Source of the DNA: an uncultured Acetatifactor sp.
GTDB taxonomy: Bacteria; Bacillota; Clostridia; Lachnospirales; Lachnospiraceae
DNA: 29,884 nt
Direction of reading: 5' to 3'
Assembly: GCA_910578995.1 (NCBI GenBank)
Contig: CAJTSY010000039.1
Coordinates: 1 to 29,884 of the forward strand
Shown here: positions 1 through 6,800 of the stretch, piece by piece
Numbering within the stretch: position 1 is the first letter of the stretch
Layout: every line of letters begins with the position of its first letter
Translations under genes and position numbers: made by a program
The notes under the pieces: generated by a model
Database searches by the model: none
What the model was told of the DNA's origin: nothing
Seen by the model: the letters and a program-made list of their open reading frames with translations, nothing else

Positions 1-238
1 AGTAATCCAGCACTTTCTCTTCAATATTTTTAATGTATCCTTTATCCAGAGCAATACCAAGCAATATTGAAATAACGCTTTTTGTTACAGAATAAACGTG
101 AACACGGCTTTCCGCTGTACAACCTTTAAAATATTTTTCATAGGATACAATTCCATCTTTTATTATGACTATACCTGTGGTATTTGCATATTGACTGTTT
201 ATTTTCTGTTCCAAGTCTTCCATTTTTATCTGATTCAT
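1..238 (-). CDS. Serine hydrolase, beta-lactamase/PBP-like family (partial, cut by window edge)
   Basis: The first 79 codons are visible and the rest lies outside the window. The key feature is the Ser-Val-Thr-Lys tetrad near residue 53, preceded by Val-Tyr and followed by a hydrophobic helix (VISILLGIALDKG). This is the SxxK nucleophile context of class C beta-lactamase-like serine hydrolases (Pfam Beta-lactamase). Family members act on D-amino peptides or esters, and the substrate here is unknown. The ATG at 238 is chosen because AAGGAAG lies about eight bases upstream; an in-frame ATG at 253 has a weaker site. No signal peptide is seen, so it is probably cytoplasmic. It starts 20 bases after the MerR-type gene on the same strand, so the two are probably co-transcribed. 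Confidence 0.8.
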   Translation of the reverse strand, partial: MNQIKMEDLEQKINSQYANTTGIVIIKDGIVSYEKYFKGCTAESRVHVYSVTKSVISILLGIALDKGYIKNIEEKVLDY

Positions 239-258
239 ACTTTCTTCCTTCATACATT

Positions 259-1113
259 TCACAATATCTGCCTGCCATTCCGGGCTTTTGAAACCCTCTT
301 TTTAACCGGATAATAGACCTCCATAACAAGTTCACTTTCCTTTAAAGCCTCTGCCGGATCTGTTACATATACCTCATACAACGCATTGCTGTTTTCATAC
401 CCTTCCCTTTTTGCCCACTCTATTTGTTTTGCATAAACCGAAGGAAGCTGTGAGTAAGACCCCCGCACAACTGTTTTCAAACATAGTCCGGGACAGAAAT
501 TCCTTGTTCCGGTCGCATACTCTTTTATAGGGATTGCAAATTCTGTATCTAATCCAAATGGTGTATACTCATCGTCATGAAACAGTACCATTGGCGGAGC
601 AGCCGCTGTCAGTTTCTTCTCTTCCATTTTCCGAAACAGTTTCCCAAAGCAAGTGCCATATTCTTCTGAAAACTCGTGTTCTAAAACATTCTTCCGTATC
701 GACAGAAGATACATCATCGGTATCTCAACCAGCTGAACATCAATGCTTTCCATATATGACATAATGGATTTTCCTTTCCTCAAATTTGATATATCGCTGT
801 CTATCTGATGCAGAGTATCTTCAAACTTCTGTACCTTTACCGCAATCTCCTTTTTCTTTTTATTCAGCGCAGTAAAAAGCACCTCATCCATCAGCTCTTC
901 TGATTCAAAAATTAATTTGATTTCTTCCAAAGAAAAGCAATACGCCTTCAAACGATTGATCAGCAGCATTTTCTCTAATTGGTTGATAGAATAATACCGG
1001 TAGCCATTTTCCGGATTGATTTCATCCGGCAGGATCAATCCTATTTCAGCATAATATCTAAGCGTTTTTGTAGATACCCCGCATATATTTGAAAATTCTC
1101 CAATTGTAAGCAT
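259..1113 (-). CDS. MerR-family transcriptional regulator with C-terminal GyrI-like effector domain
   Basis: This 284-residue protein begins with a MerR winged helix-turn-helix (residues about 2-70, including the characteristic STKTLRYYAEIGLI and NGYRYY segments). A dimerising coiled coil follows at about 75-115. From about 120 to 275 it resembles the GyrI-like/effector-binding fold of BmrR- and TipA-type multidrug sensors (PMMYLLSIRK near the domain start). Such proteins bind small hydrophobic ligands and switch promoters by untwisting DNA. The ligand cannot be told. A MerR-type promoter with a dyad in a long spacer lies just upstream (1137-1167), so autoregulation is likely. AAGGAGGG precedes the ATG. 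The likely target is the adjacent serine hydrolase. Confidence 0.92.
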   Translation of the reverse strand: MLTIGEFSNICGVSTKTLRYYAEIGLILPDEINPENGYRYYSINQLEKMLLINRLKAYCFSLEEIKLIFESEELMDEVLFTALNKKKKEIAVKVQKFEDTLHQIDSDISNLRKGKSIMSYMESIDVQLVEIPMMYLLSIRKNVLEHEFSEEYGTCFGKLFRKMEEKKLTAAAPPMVLFHDDEYTPFGLDTEFAIPIKEYATGTRNFCPGLCLKTVVRGSYSQLPSVYAKQIEWAKREGYENSNALYEVYVTDPAEALKESELVMEVYYPVKKRVSKARNGRQIL

Positions 1114-1136
1114 ATGCGAACCCTCCTTCCAAGTTC

Positions 1137-1167
1137 AGTATAAACTTTACCCTACGGGGAAAGTCAA
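1137..1167 (-). promoter_or_regulatory. MerR-type promoter/operator with 19-base spacer
   Basis: On the minus strand a TTGACT -35 box (1162-1167) and a TATACT -10 box (1137-1142) are separated by 19 bases, longer than the usual 17 and typical of MerR-activated promoters. Between them lies an imperfect dyad (1144-1152 and 1156-1164, 8 of 9 bases complementary), ACTTTACCC / GGGGAAAGT. It drives the MerR-type gene starting at 1113 and is very probably bound by that protein. Confidence 0.85.
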
Positions 1168-1234
1168 CGGCACTTTTAATCCCCTGTCCAGCAGTTTGGA
1201 TAAGCCAAAGCGCCTCCCCTTTATTTTGAAGCGT

Positions 1235-1282
1235 AAAAGCGTGTTGATTCTCACTATTTCGAATCAACACGCTTTTCTTTTT
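1235..1282. terminator. Strong bidirectional hairpin terminator
   Basis: A perfect 16-base inverted repeat (1235-1250 and 1261-1276) with a 10-base loop has A-rich and T-rich flanks on both sides (TTTTCTTTTT on the plus side, four T on the minus side). It sits between the end of the GLUG-motif gene and the promoter of the MerR-type gene, so it most plausibly ends the minus-strand DinB-nitrilase-GLUG transcription unit. Confidence 0.85.
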
Positions 1283-1321
1283 GTTCGGAATCAATGATTT
1301 TCTATTTTTCCCCGCAGTCCG

Positions 1322-1909
1322 TCACGGATGGGCTTGAATTTCATCGTAATCTATTTCTTTTGGATAGACAAAATTATCATAAGAACGGCTCCCTTGTCCA
1401 ATCGCAATGATTGCTCCAACTGATTTTCCTGTAATATTTCTACCCGCGCTCGCGATGTCACAATCTCGCAAAATAACATTATAGATATGAGCATTTTGGG
1501 CAACACCAAATAGCCCTATAATCTCTGCATCCGGGTCGGTCATGGTAAAGCCTGCAATTTCAAATCCATTACCATTAAATGTGCCTGTAAATGGATTGTC
1601 CCATGTTCCAATGGGTACCCATTCGTCCGAGGATAATTGAATGTCGGCCTGTTGCATATAATTCTGATCCATGCCATACTCACCTGTTCCAATCGATCTG
1701 AGTTGGGCTTCGTTAAAAACCAAATAATATGTTGTTCCTCTAAACTCCAGGGCTTCCATTGCCGGCATATCATCAGACTGTATCGATAAATCGTTATCTA
1801 TGTTAGCAGGCATAGATGTGCCCAACCTTTCTTTTAGCTGTTCTGCTCCCTCTGTCAAAGCGACGGAAGCCAGAAGGGTGCCCCTACTCCCGATAATCGC
1901 TTCTGACAA
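1322..1909 (-). CDS. GLUG-motif protein, probably 5'-truncated
   Basis: The open frame encodes up to 195 residues. The central part (about 45-175) has the pattern of clostridial GLUG-repeat/adhesion-like surface proteins: YYLVFNEAQLRSIGTG, then a segment ending EWVPIGTWDNPFTGTFNGNG, then GLFGVAQNAHIYNVILRDC. Relatives I recall are exported lipoproteins with a signal peptide, but none is visible here. The only start near the 5' end is a TTG at 1909 that lies inside the preceding nitrilase gene (26-base overlap) with a weak ribosome site. An internal ATG at residue 33 has no good site either. This suggests that the 5' end was lost at a recombination junction and that the copy may not be functional. 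Confidence 0.6.
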   Translation of the reverse strand: MSEAIIGSRGTLLASVALTEGAEQLKERLGTSMPANIDNDLSIQSDDMPAMEALEFRGTTYYLVFNEAQLRSIGTGEYGMDQNYMQQADIQLSSDEWVPIGTWDNPFTGTFNGNGFEIAGFTMTDPDAEIIGLFGVAQNAHIYNVILRDCDIASAGRNITGKSVGAIIAIGQGSRSYDNFVYPKEIDYDEIQAHP

Positions 1910-2765
1910 ACGGCTCCATAATGCATTGTTCCATTAAAAGCCCGTACTTTTTCGGGCGCCGATACGCATTTCCGTGCACTTCCCTGTTCCGGTAATCCCG
2001 AAGCTGCTCCAGGTCAAGCTCCGCAATATAGATTCCCTCCTGCCCGTCCGCCTGCAGGATACAGGTATCCCGGGAGCCCTCCAGATCGGGAAGATAGGCC
2101 ACGCCGTCAAAAACACTGGAGCCGCCGTTACAGTCAGGCACTGTTTCCGGGTAATTGCAGGTGGCAATGGCGGTCATATTTTCATAGGCTCTGGCCCGCA
2201 ACTGGGAAAGACGGTTTATTTCCATGGGACAGGCATTGGGAACCAAAATCAGCTCGGCGCCTTTCAGCATCAGGATTCTTGCGCTTTCCGGGAATTCCCT
2301 GTCATAGCAGATCATAGCGCCCACCTTCACCTGGCCGCTGCCCGTATTAAGTTCCGTAACATAAAAATCTTCCCCGGGCGTCAAATTCCGTTCTACGTCA
2401 AAATCGCAGGTATGTACTTTCGCATAGACGAATTTCCGCTCTCCGAACCTGTCAAAAAGAACAAGCGAATTGCGGGGGGCATTTCCGTATTTTTCAAGCA
2501 GAGTAATGCCAATGGCCATATCCAGTTCCCCGGCAAGGCGGCCAAATGCGTTGACAAAGCTGCTGTCAGCCGAAACGGCTTCCGCTTTCCATTCCTCAAC
2601 AGGCCGGCCATAAATCCGGTATCCGTTACTCCACATTTCGGGAAATAATGCGATATCAGCGCCTCTTTCTCTGGCTTTCCTGCAGTATCCCATTCCTTTT
2701 TCCAGATTCTCCTCCAGTGTCTTGCAGGGGGCAATCTGCAGCAATGCAATTTTTATCTGTGTCAT
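1884..2765 (-). CDS. Carbon-nitrogen hydrolase (nitrilase superfamily amidase)
   Basis: The 293-residue protein has the whole nitrilase-superfamily triad: Glu43 (ALFPEMW), Lys116 (YAKVHTCDF) and Cys153 (GAMICYDREFPESAR). Members hydrolyse amide or carbamoyl C-N bonds through a cysteine thioester in the cytoplasm. The overall form resembles N-carbamoylputrescine amidase or omega-amidase-like enzymes, but the substrate cannot be assigned from sequence. The length is normal for a single-domain member. A good site (GGGAGGAATAAAA) precedes the ATG. The gene starts 27 bases after the DinB-like gene, suggesting one operon, and its 3' end overlaps the GLUG-type frame. Confidence 0.9.
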   Translation of the reverse strand: MTQIKIALLQIAPCKTLEENLEKGMGYCRKARERGADIALFPEMWSNGYRIYGRPVEEWKAEAVSADSSFVNAFGRLAGELDMAIGITLLEKYGNAPRNSLVLFDRFGERKFVYAKVHTCDFDVERNLTPGEDFYVTELNTGSGQVKVGAMICYDREFPESARILMLKGAELILVPNACPMEINRLSQLRARAYENMTAIATCNYPETVPDCNGGSSVFDGVAYLPDLEGSRDTCILQADGQEGIYIAELDLEQLRDYRNREVHGNAYRRPKKYGLLMEQCIMEPFVRSDYRE

Positions 2766-2792
2766 ATTTTTATTCCTCCCTCTATATATTGT

Positions 2793-3506
2793 TTAGCCTA
2801 AAATCGGCAGATTATTCAGACAGGGCGGTAAATGCATCATATGGTGATCTGTCATAGGCGTTAAAATCATACCTCCTCTGGTCAGCCTCCCCCAAAATAC
2901 CAACAGCCATACAGAGCGAAAATCCGTAGTCACTCCACCCTCTTCCAATATTCTCATTACCCATTCTTCCGGTACCATGGATTGTATCTGCTCCAATGTC
3001 AGATTTTCCAATATGCAGCGCGTATTTTTCCCTACTGTGATCATATAATCACGAAGGGCAAGGACATTTATCCCCTTTCCAAATGCCACCGCTTCCTCAA
3101 ATTCCAGAGCATTTCCGGTATCTGTAATGGAGGCGCCGATTTTTTTCTGCCATTCTGAATTAAAAATCTGATTCTGATTTACCATCAAAATATTACTTAC
3201 CAGATCTTCAATACGGTATGTATGCCAAAATTGCCAACACATAGGAACCTTTCTCGTTCCTGCATAATGTAGATCCACATCATAATCCTCTCTTGGCACT
3301 ACCTGGTTCTGATTTCCCAACAGCATATACTCCAGGACATAATCCGCAATCGTCTTTTCCCTTCTTCCGGATATTTCAGCAGGATGTACCATAGCATGGA
3401 CTTCCAATGTCAGTTCCCTTATTTTTACGATGTCTGTTCCCTGTAAAGCCTCTTTTAATTCACTGTACTTTTCTCTGATTGGGGCAAATAATTCTTCTTT
3501 TTTCAT
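2793..3506 (-). CDS. DinB-like metal-dependent four-helix protein
   Basis: The 237-residue protein is helical and carries well-spaced histidines: MVHPAEIS near residue 40, WHTYRIED near residue 95, and a C-terminal TPMTDHHMMHLPPCLNNL. The last block matches the end of DinB/YfiT-superfamily proteins, where three histidines bind a divalent metal. Known superfamily members include thiol-dependent S-transferases and maleylpyruvate isomerase-like enzymes, so a thiol-transfer or detoxification role is possible but unproven. GGAGAGGA upstream of the ATG may be the ribosome site. It leads a likely operon with the nitrilase gene and has its own promoter at 3543-3571. Confidence 0.75.
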   Translation of the reverse strand: MKKEELFAPIREKYSELKEALQGTDIVKIRELTLEVHAMVHPAEISGRREKTIADYVLEYMLLGNQNQVVPREDYDVDLHYAGTRKVPMCWQFWHTYRIEDLVSNILMVNQNQIFNSEWQKKIGASITDTGNALEFEEAVAFGKGINVLALRDYMITVGKNTRCILENLTLEQIQSMVPEEWVMRILEEGGVTTDFRSVWLLVFWGRLTRGGMILTPMTDHHMMHLPPCLNNLPILG

Positions 3507-3542
3507 AAAATGGAATCCTCTCCTGTGTCACTTTTCTATTCT

Positions 3543-3571
3543 ATTATACGGCAGCTTCTTCCTCAATACAA
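3543..3571 (-). promoter_or_regulatory. Sigma-A promoter of the DinB-like/nitrilase unit
   Basis: On the minus strand a TTGTAT -35 box (3566-3571) is followed after exactly 17 bases by a perfect TATAAT -10 box (3543-3548). The DinB-like gene begins about 37 bases downstream, at 3506. Confidence 0.7.
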
Positions 3572-3593
3572 GTTATCTCTCGGAAAACAAATA

Positions 3594-3727
3594 AATCGTT
3601 CCATTTCCCGGACAACTATTATATAATGGAATCCGGAGTCCGGTTTTGACCTGACTCCGCCGCAGGCGGTGACTGCCTGGAACCTGCTCTTCCCTCTGTT
3701 TTCCCATGCCTGACCCGCCTTTCCCTG
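3594..3727 (+). repeat. Collapsed copy of the acetyltransferase locus flanks (repeat copy A)
   Basis: Bases 3594-3686 match 6520-6612 at about 86 of 93 positions, and 3687-3727 match 7653-7693 at about 39 of 41. In the second locus these segments are separated by about 1.04 kb containing a GNAT gene; here they are fused at a CTG microhomology. The fused piece still reads LFPLFSHA and a stop, the last eight codons of that GNAT gene. The left part keeps a TATAAT box (3622-3627) and an 11-base dyad CCGGAGTCCGG just after it, so it may now act as the promoter or leader of the AraC-type gene. Confidence 0.85.
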
Positions 3728-3868
3728 CTTCTTTTGCCTGCCGGGAAGGGCCGTGCTCTCTTTTTGGTGCAGAAACAGAGAGGAAAAAGAAGGCCCGGTG
3801 CGATATACTGAAAAACGGCCGGAAGGACTACAGGTTGACTGCGGATTACAGAAAGGATGGAACCTATC

Positions 3869-4720
3869 ATGGAATGGATTGAAAGATTAAACGACGCAAT
3901 AAGCTACATCGAGGAACATTTGACAGACGAAATCGATATGGAGCAGCTTGGGCGGGTCGCCTGCTGTTCCTCTTACCATTTTCAGAGAATGTTCACCTAT
4001 ATGGCAGGGATTCCCCTGTCCGAATACATCCGCAGGCGAAAAATGTCTCTTGCCGCCGTGGACCTGCAGAGCAGGGACAGCAAGATCATCGATGTGGCAG
4101 GCAAATACGGGTACAACTCCCCCACCGCGTTCAACAGAGCGTTCCAGTCCGTCCACGGTATGGCGCCGTCCGCCCTGAAGAAAGAAGGGGTGTCCGTAAA
4201 ATCCTTCCCGCCGATCACCTTTAAAATCACAGTCAAAGGAGTGGAAGAAATGAACTATCGCATCGAGACCAAAGAGCCCTTCCGTATCGTAGGCGTATCC
4301 GTGCCTCTGGAGAAGGACATCGAGAAGAATTTTGCGGTGATTCCCGCCAAATGGGGTGAAATCGCCGCCGACGGCACACTGCAGCGGCTCACCTGCATGA
4401 TGGACACGCAGCCTTACGGCGTGCTGGGCATCAGCACCTGCAATGACACGGAACCCTGGCGGTACTATATCGCCGTGTCCTCCTCCCGGGCAGCGGGCGG
4501 CCTGGAGGAATACACCGTGGCGGGAGCTACCTGGGCCGTCTTCCCCGGGACAGGCACCAACCAGTCCATCCAGGAGCTGGAGCGGCGCATCGTGACGGAA
4601 TGGCTGCCCACATCCGGGTACGAGTACGGCAATGCCCCCGACGTGGAGGTGTACCTGAACCCGGACCCGGAAAACGCGCAGTACGAAGTGTGGATACCTG
4701 TGGTGAAGCGGCAGAGATAG
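3869..4720 (+). CDS. AraC-family regulator with GyrI-like effector-binding domain
   Basis: The 283-residue protein has two helix-turn-helix motifs of the AraC/XylS type at its N-terminus (about 1-105, with YHFQRMFTYMAGIPLSEYIRRRKMS and IIDVAGKYGYNSPTAFNRAFQSVHG). A C-terminal GyrI-like domain (about 125-280) ends YEVWIPVVK, the layout of Rob- and SoxS-like drug sensors. It probably binds small molecules and regulates nearby or distant genes. The ATG at 3869 is preferred: AAAGGATGG lies eight bases upstream, whereas the ATG at 3857 sits directly on that site. It is preceded by the collapsed repeat at 3594-3727. The stop is TAG. Confidence 0.92.
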   Translation: MEWIERLNDAISYIEEHLTDEIDMEQLGRVACCSSYHFQRMFTYMAGIPLSEYIRRRKMSLAAVDLQSRDSKIIDVAGKYGYNSPTAFNRAFQSVHGMAPSALKKEGVSVKSFPPITFKITVKGVEEMNYRIETKEPFRIVGVSVPLEKDIEKNFAVIPAKWGEIAADGTLQRLTCMMDTQPYGVLGISTCNDTEPWRYYIAVSSSRAAGGLEEYTVAGATWAVFPGTGTNQSIQELERRIVTEWLPTSGYEYGNAPDVEVYLNPDPENAQYEVWIPVVKRQR

Positions 4721-4824
4721 TTGCAAACATGGCTTATGTGAAGAAATCCGTCCAGGCACTAAAAGCCGAAAAGGTGCTGACATGAACTGCTCAAAGCAGA
4801 CAATGCGTGAAAAACAAACTGGCC

Positions 4825-4914
4825 GATCAGCCGTTCCAGTAGAAAAAACAGCTCGCAGCATTCCGCCACGGTGCTGCGCAGGAATGCTGCCGACTCGTTC
4901 TGGCGGCTGATCAT
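4825..4914. repeat. Nested inverted repeats in a gene-free gap
   Basis: An outer perfect 9-base inverted repeat (GATCAGCCG at 4825-4833, CGGCTGATC at 4906-4914) encloses an inner perfect 10-base repeat (GCAGCATTCC at 4855-4864, GGAATGCTGC at 4881-4890). The whole 90 bases could fold as a branched hairpin. It lies between the AraC-type gene and the ABC remnant, with no credible gene on either strand from 4721 to 4967. No T-run follows, so it is not a simple terminator. It could be a mobile-element end, a structured RNA or a chromosomal repeat. Confidence 0.55.
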
Positions 4915-4967
4915 CACATTCCGTTGGTTGAAAGGTTAGACCAAAACACCCATAATGCATATGCAAA

Positions 4968-5078
4968 TCACCGATATTTTTCCATCTGCAGCCGAAACAT
5001 GGCCGCATATTTCCCATCTGATTGCATTAATTCATCATGAGAACCTGCTTCTACAATCTCAACTAATCTTTTCTCCAT
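4968..5078 (-). pseudogene. C-terminal fragment of an ABC transporter ATPase
   Basis: The frame ends with VEIVEAGSHDELMQSDGKYAA, then MFRLQMEKYR and a stop. This is the extreme C-terminus of ABC exporter ATPase domains, after the H-loop (usual form: G-x-I-V-E-x-G-x-H-x-E-L). Only about 36 residues remain. Walker A, signature and Walker B motifs are absent, so it cannot be functional. It is not a piece of the ABC pseudogene at 21815-23304, which keeps its own end (YAEMWEAQAQYYQ). Confidence 0.75.
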
Positions 5079-5115
5079 GATGCACGCTCGTGCCAGACAC
5101 CAAAAACTTGCAAAC

Positions 5116-5565
5116 CTACAGTCTTTTTAAACAGGAATGCTTTTTATCTATTTCAAACCCGTTCTTTTTGTAAAAATTTAATGTACTTTCTTTATTTGAA
5201 CCGGTTTCCAGAAAAACTTTATAGCATCTGCGTTCCCTGGCTATTTCTGATGCTTTTCCCAGCAATGCCGATGCATATCCCTTATTCCTGTAATCGGCAT
5301 GCGTCACAACATTTTCAATAACTGCGAAAGGTCTGACATTATGTGTTAAGTTCTCAATAATCGCCATTTGTACGGAAGAAACAACTTTTCCGTCTTCTTC
5401 TGCCACCAGTAAATACATACTTTCATCTTTCTCAAACTTATCAAGAAGATATTGCCATAAACTCATATCCTGTTCTTCCTTAGGTGGATACTGGGTTAAG
5501 TATCTAAAATACAAAACCTTCAAATCATTTGCGTCTGTTCGTTTTGCTTTCCTGATATACATCAT
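5116..5565 (-). CDS. GNAT-family N-acetyltransferase
   Basis: The 149-residue protein has the acetyl-CoA-binding signature: beta4 (VIENVVTHADYRNKGYASALL, containing the R/Q-x-x-G-x-G/A pattern as RNKGYA) and the C-terminal FYKKNGFEI motif. It transfers acetyl groups from acetyl-CoA to an unknown amine in the cytoplasm. The ATG at 5565 is chosen because GGAGG lies seven bases upstream. The frame extends 13 codons further, but with no better site and into the neighbouring Rpn-type remnant. It lies about 30 bases downstream of that remnant on the same strand. Confidence 0.9.
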   Translation of the reverse strand: MMYIRKAKRTDANDLKVLYFRYLTQYPPKEEQDMSLWQYLLDKFEKDESMYLLVAEEDGKVVSSVQMAIIENLTHNVRPFAVIENVVTHADYRNKGYASALLGKASEIARERRCYKVFLETGSNKESTLNFYKKNGFEIDKKHSCLKRL

Positions 5566-5596
5566 ATATTTTCCTCCGTATAGTTGTCTTCTTGGT

Positions 5597-5974
5597 TTAT
5601 CCATAACATGCCTTTAAATCCGTACCAGAATCTCCCTCTTTTCCAAGGCAAATCATAACAGCCGCCATCAAATCATAATCTGCTTTTCGTTCCTTTACAC
5701 TTCCCACCAGATTTTCTTCCGTAATGTAATAACGGGTAATACTGTTTTCACGATTCTTTGGCGGATTCATACAAATCCATATACTATATACCTTTTTGAT
5801 ATTCTCATAGTGGGAATTTGTAAACTCTGTTCCATATTGGGCGGAAATCATCCAGCTACAGTAATAGATTCCCCTCTTTATCAGCGGATAACCCGGATAA
5901 AAATCATTCTGGGCTTCTATTTTGATACCATCCAAGCCATAGCGATACTTCCCATTAACTCTTTTCGTAAACAA
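5597..5974 (-). pseudogene. Rpn-family/PD-(D/E)XK nuclease remnant
   Basis: The 125-codon frame contains IEAQNDFYPGYPLIKRGIYY, then a segment ending in GTEFTNSHYENIKKVYSIW, then ICMNPP and an ISRYYI-like segment. This is the middle of the Rpn (recombination-promoting nuclease)/putative transposase family common in Lachnospiraceae, where E-x-Q is part of the PD-(D/E)XK active site. Full proteins are about 250-330 residues, so both ends are missing. The N-terminal dozen residues are read out of frame from the tail of the overlapping GNAT gene. It is a decayed fragment. Confidence 0.8.
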
Positions 5975-6392
5975 AATTCAATAATTTAGCTTCCTTGGAT
6001 GTAAATAGGAATTCAGCTTTTTCAAACAATTTAATTGATGCAATATTGCTTTCATCAATAGAAATCTCGATTCGTTTATAGTTGAGTTTGAAAATGTCAT
6101 TTTGTATATCTTTAATTACTCTTGTTGCAAATCCCATTCTTTGAAATTCGGGAAAGATCAAAATACCCATATAGAGCAAATTTGTACACTTTTCAAGATG
6201 TATAGTGCCAATCAGTTTTTCATTTTCATAAACTTTATATAAATACACATTTTCGGTGTTAGTAACGTAATGAAAATAATTGTCGCTGATACTTAAAAAC
6301 TGCGAAATGTTGGGCATTTGATATATTTTCAAAAGTTGAGAAATGTCCACATCATCTTCAGACAGAACTCTCGTGTACGTTAAATCATTCAT
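5955..6392 (-). CDS. GNAT-family N-acetyltransferase
   Basis: The 145-residue protein shows a GNAT fold: MGILIFPEFQRMGFATRVI carries the beta4 and the Q-R-M-G-F-A acetyl-CoA pyrophosphate loop, and IASIKLFEKAEFLF resembles the C-terminal helix and beta6. The substrate is unknown. An AGGAG lies 11 bases before the ATG, a long but usable spacing. Its last 20 bases overlap the Rpn remnant. Codon use is markedly AT-rich compared with the GC-richer genes around 4 and 7 kb, hinting at separate acquisition. A strong promoter lies at 6487-6515. Confidence 0.85.
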   Translation of the reverse strand: MNDLTYTRVLSEDDVDISQLLKIYQMPNISQFLSISDNYFHYVTNTENVYLYKVYENEKLIGTIHLEKCTNLLYMGILIFPEFQRMGFATRVIKDIQNDIFKLNYKRIEISIDESNIASIKLFEKAEFLFTSKEAKLLNFVYEKS

Positions 6393-6486
6393 AGCAGCAT
6401 TTTCTCCTATTCACAGATATGCGTTTTCAGTTCTTTATCCGGCTTCTCTTAGGCAGTTCCCTTGTACCACTGACCTGCATTTCTAT

Positions 6487-6515
6487 ATCGTAAACACTCT
6501 CTTGTTGATTGTCAA
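6487..6515 (-). promoter_or_regulatory. Sigma-A promoter for the GNAT gene at 5955-6392
   Basis: On the minus strand a perfect TTGACA -35 box (6510-6515) is followed after 17 bases by TACGAT (6487-6492). About 95 bases of untranslated leader separate it from the ATG at 6392. Confidence 0.6.
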
Positions 6516-6519
6516 GAAA

Positions 6520-6612
6520 AATCGTTCCATTTCCCTGACAACTATTATATAATAGAATCCGGAGTCCGGTTTTAACCTGGTTCCGCCGCAAGCGGTGACT
6601 GCCTGGAGCCTG
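6520..6612 (+). repeat. Repeat copy B, left flank of the third GNAT locus
   Basis: This 93-base segment is about 92% identical to 3594-3686. It contains the 14-base palindrome CTATTATATAATAG with an embedded TATAAT (6548-6553) and the dyad CCGGAGTCCGG that follows, probably the promoter and operator of the GNAT gene starting at 6801. Within 6393-6800 I see no gene, only this segment, the minus-strand promoter and the inverted repeats at 6671-6731. Confidence 0.8.
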
Positions 6613-6670
6613 TCACTGACTGCAGGCCATAATTATACTGCACGCCGATTGAATTTGCAGTGCAACCCGA

Positions 6671-6731
6671 CTGCAGACCGCCAGCCAGGTACTTTCCTTG
6701 CGGCATCAATGTAAATCCTGGCGGTCTGCAG
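6671..6731. repeat. Perfect 14-base inverted repeat in the leader of the GNAT gene
   Basis: CTGCAGACCGCCAG (6671-6684) pairs perfectly with 6718-6731 around a 33-base loop. Flanking it are related direct copies of GACTGC(A/G)GGCCAT near 6617 and 6752. No T-run follows. The arrangement is downstream of the probable promoter and 70 bases before the start codon, which suits an attenuator, a leader structure or protein-binding sites. Confidence 0.6.
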
Positions 6732-6800
6732 TATAGCTGCTGAATGCAATTGACTGCGGGCCATTTTAACGATACACCTATAAAATGAGAAGATTACTTT

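Noticed and set aside
1058..1294. 78-codon minus-strand frame over the MerR promoter
   Set aside because: It runs through a terminator, the MerR-type promoter and the start of the MerR gene in another frame, and resembles no known protein.
3887..5017. Long 376-codon minus-strand frame opposite the AraC gene
   Set aside because: It is antisense to a clear AraC-GyrI gene, contains many cysteine, histidine and proline clusters typical of reversed coding DNA, and has no motif or ribosome site.
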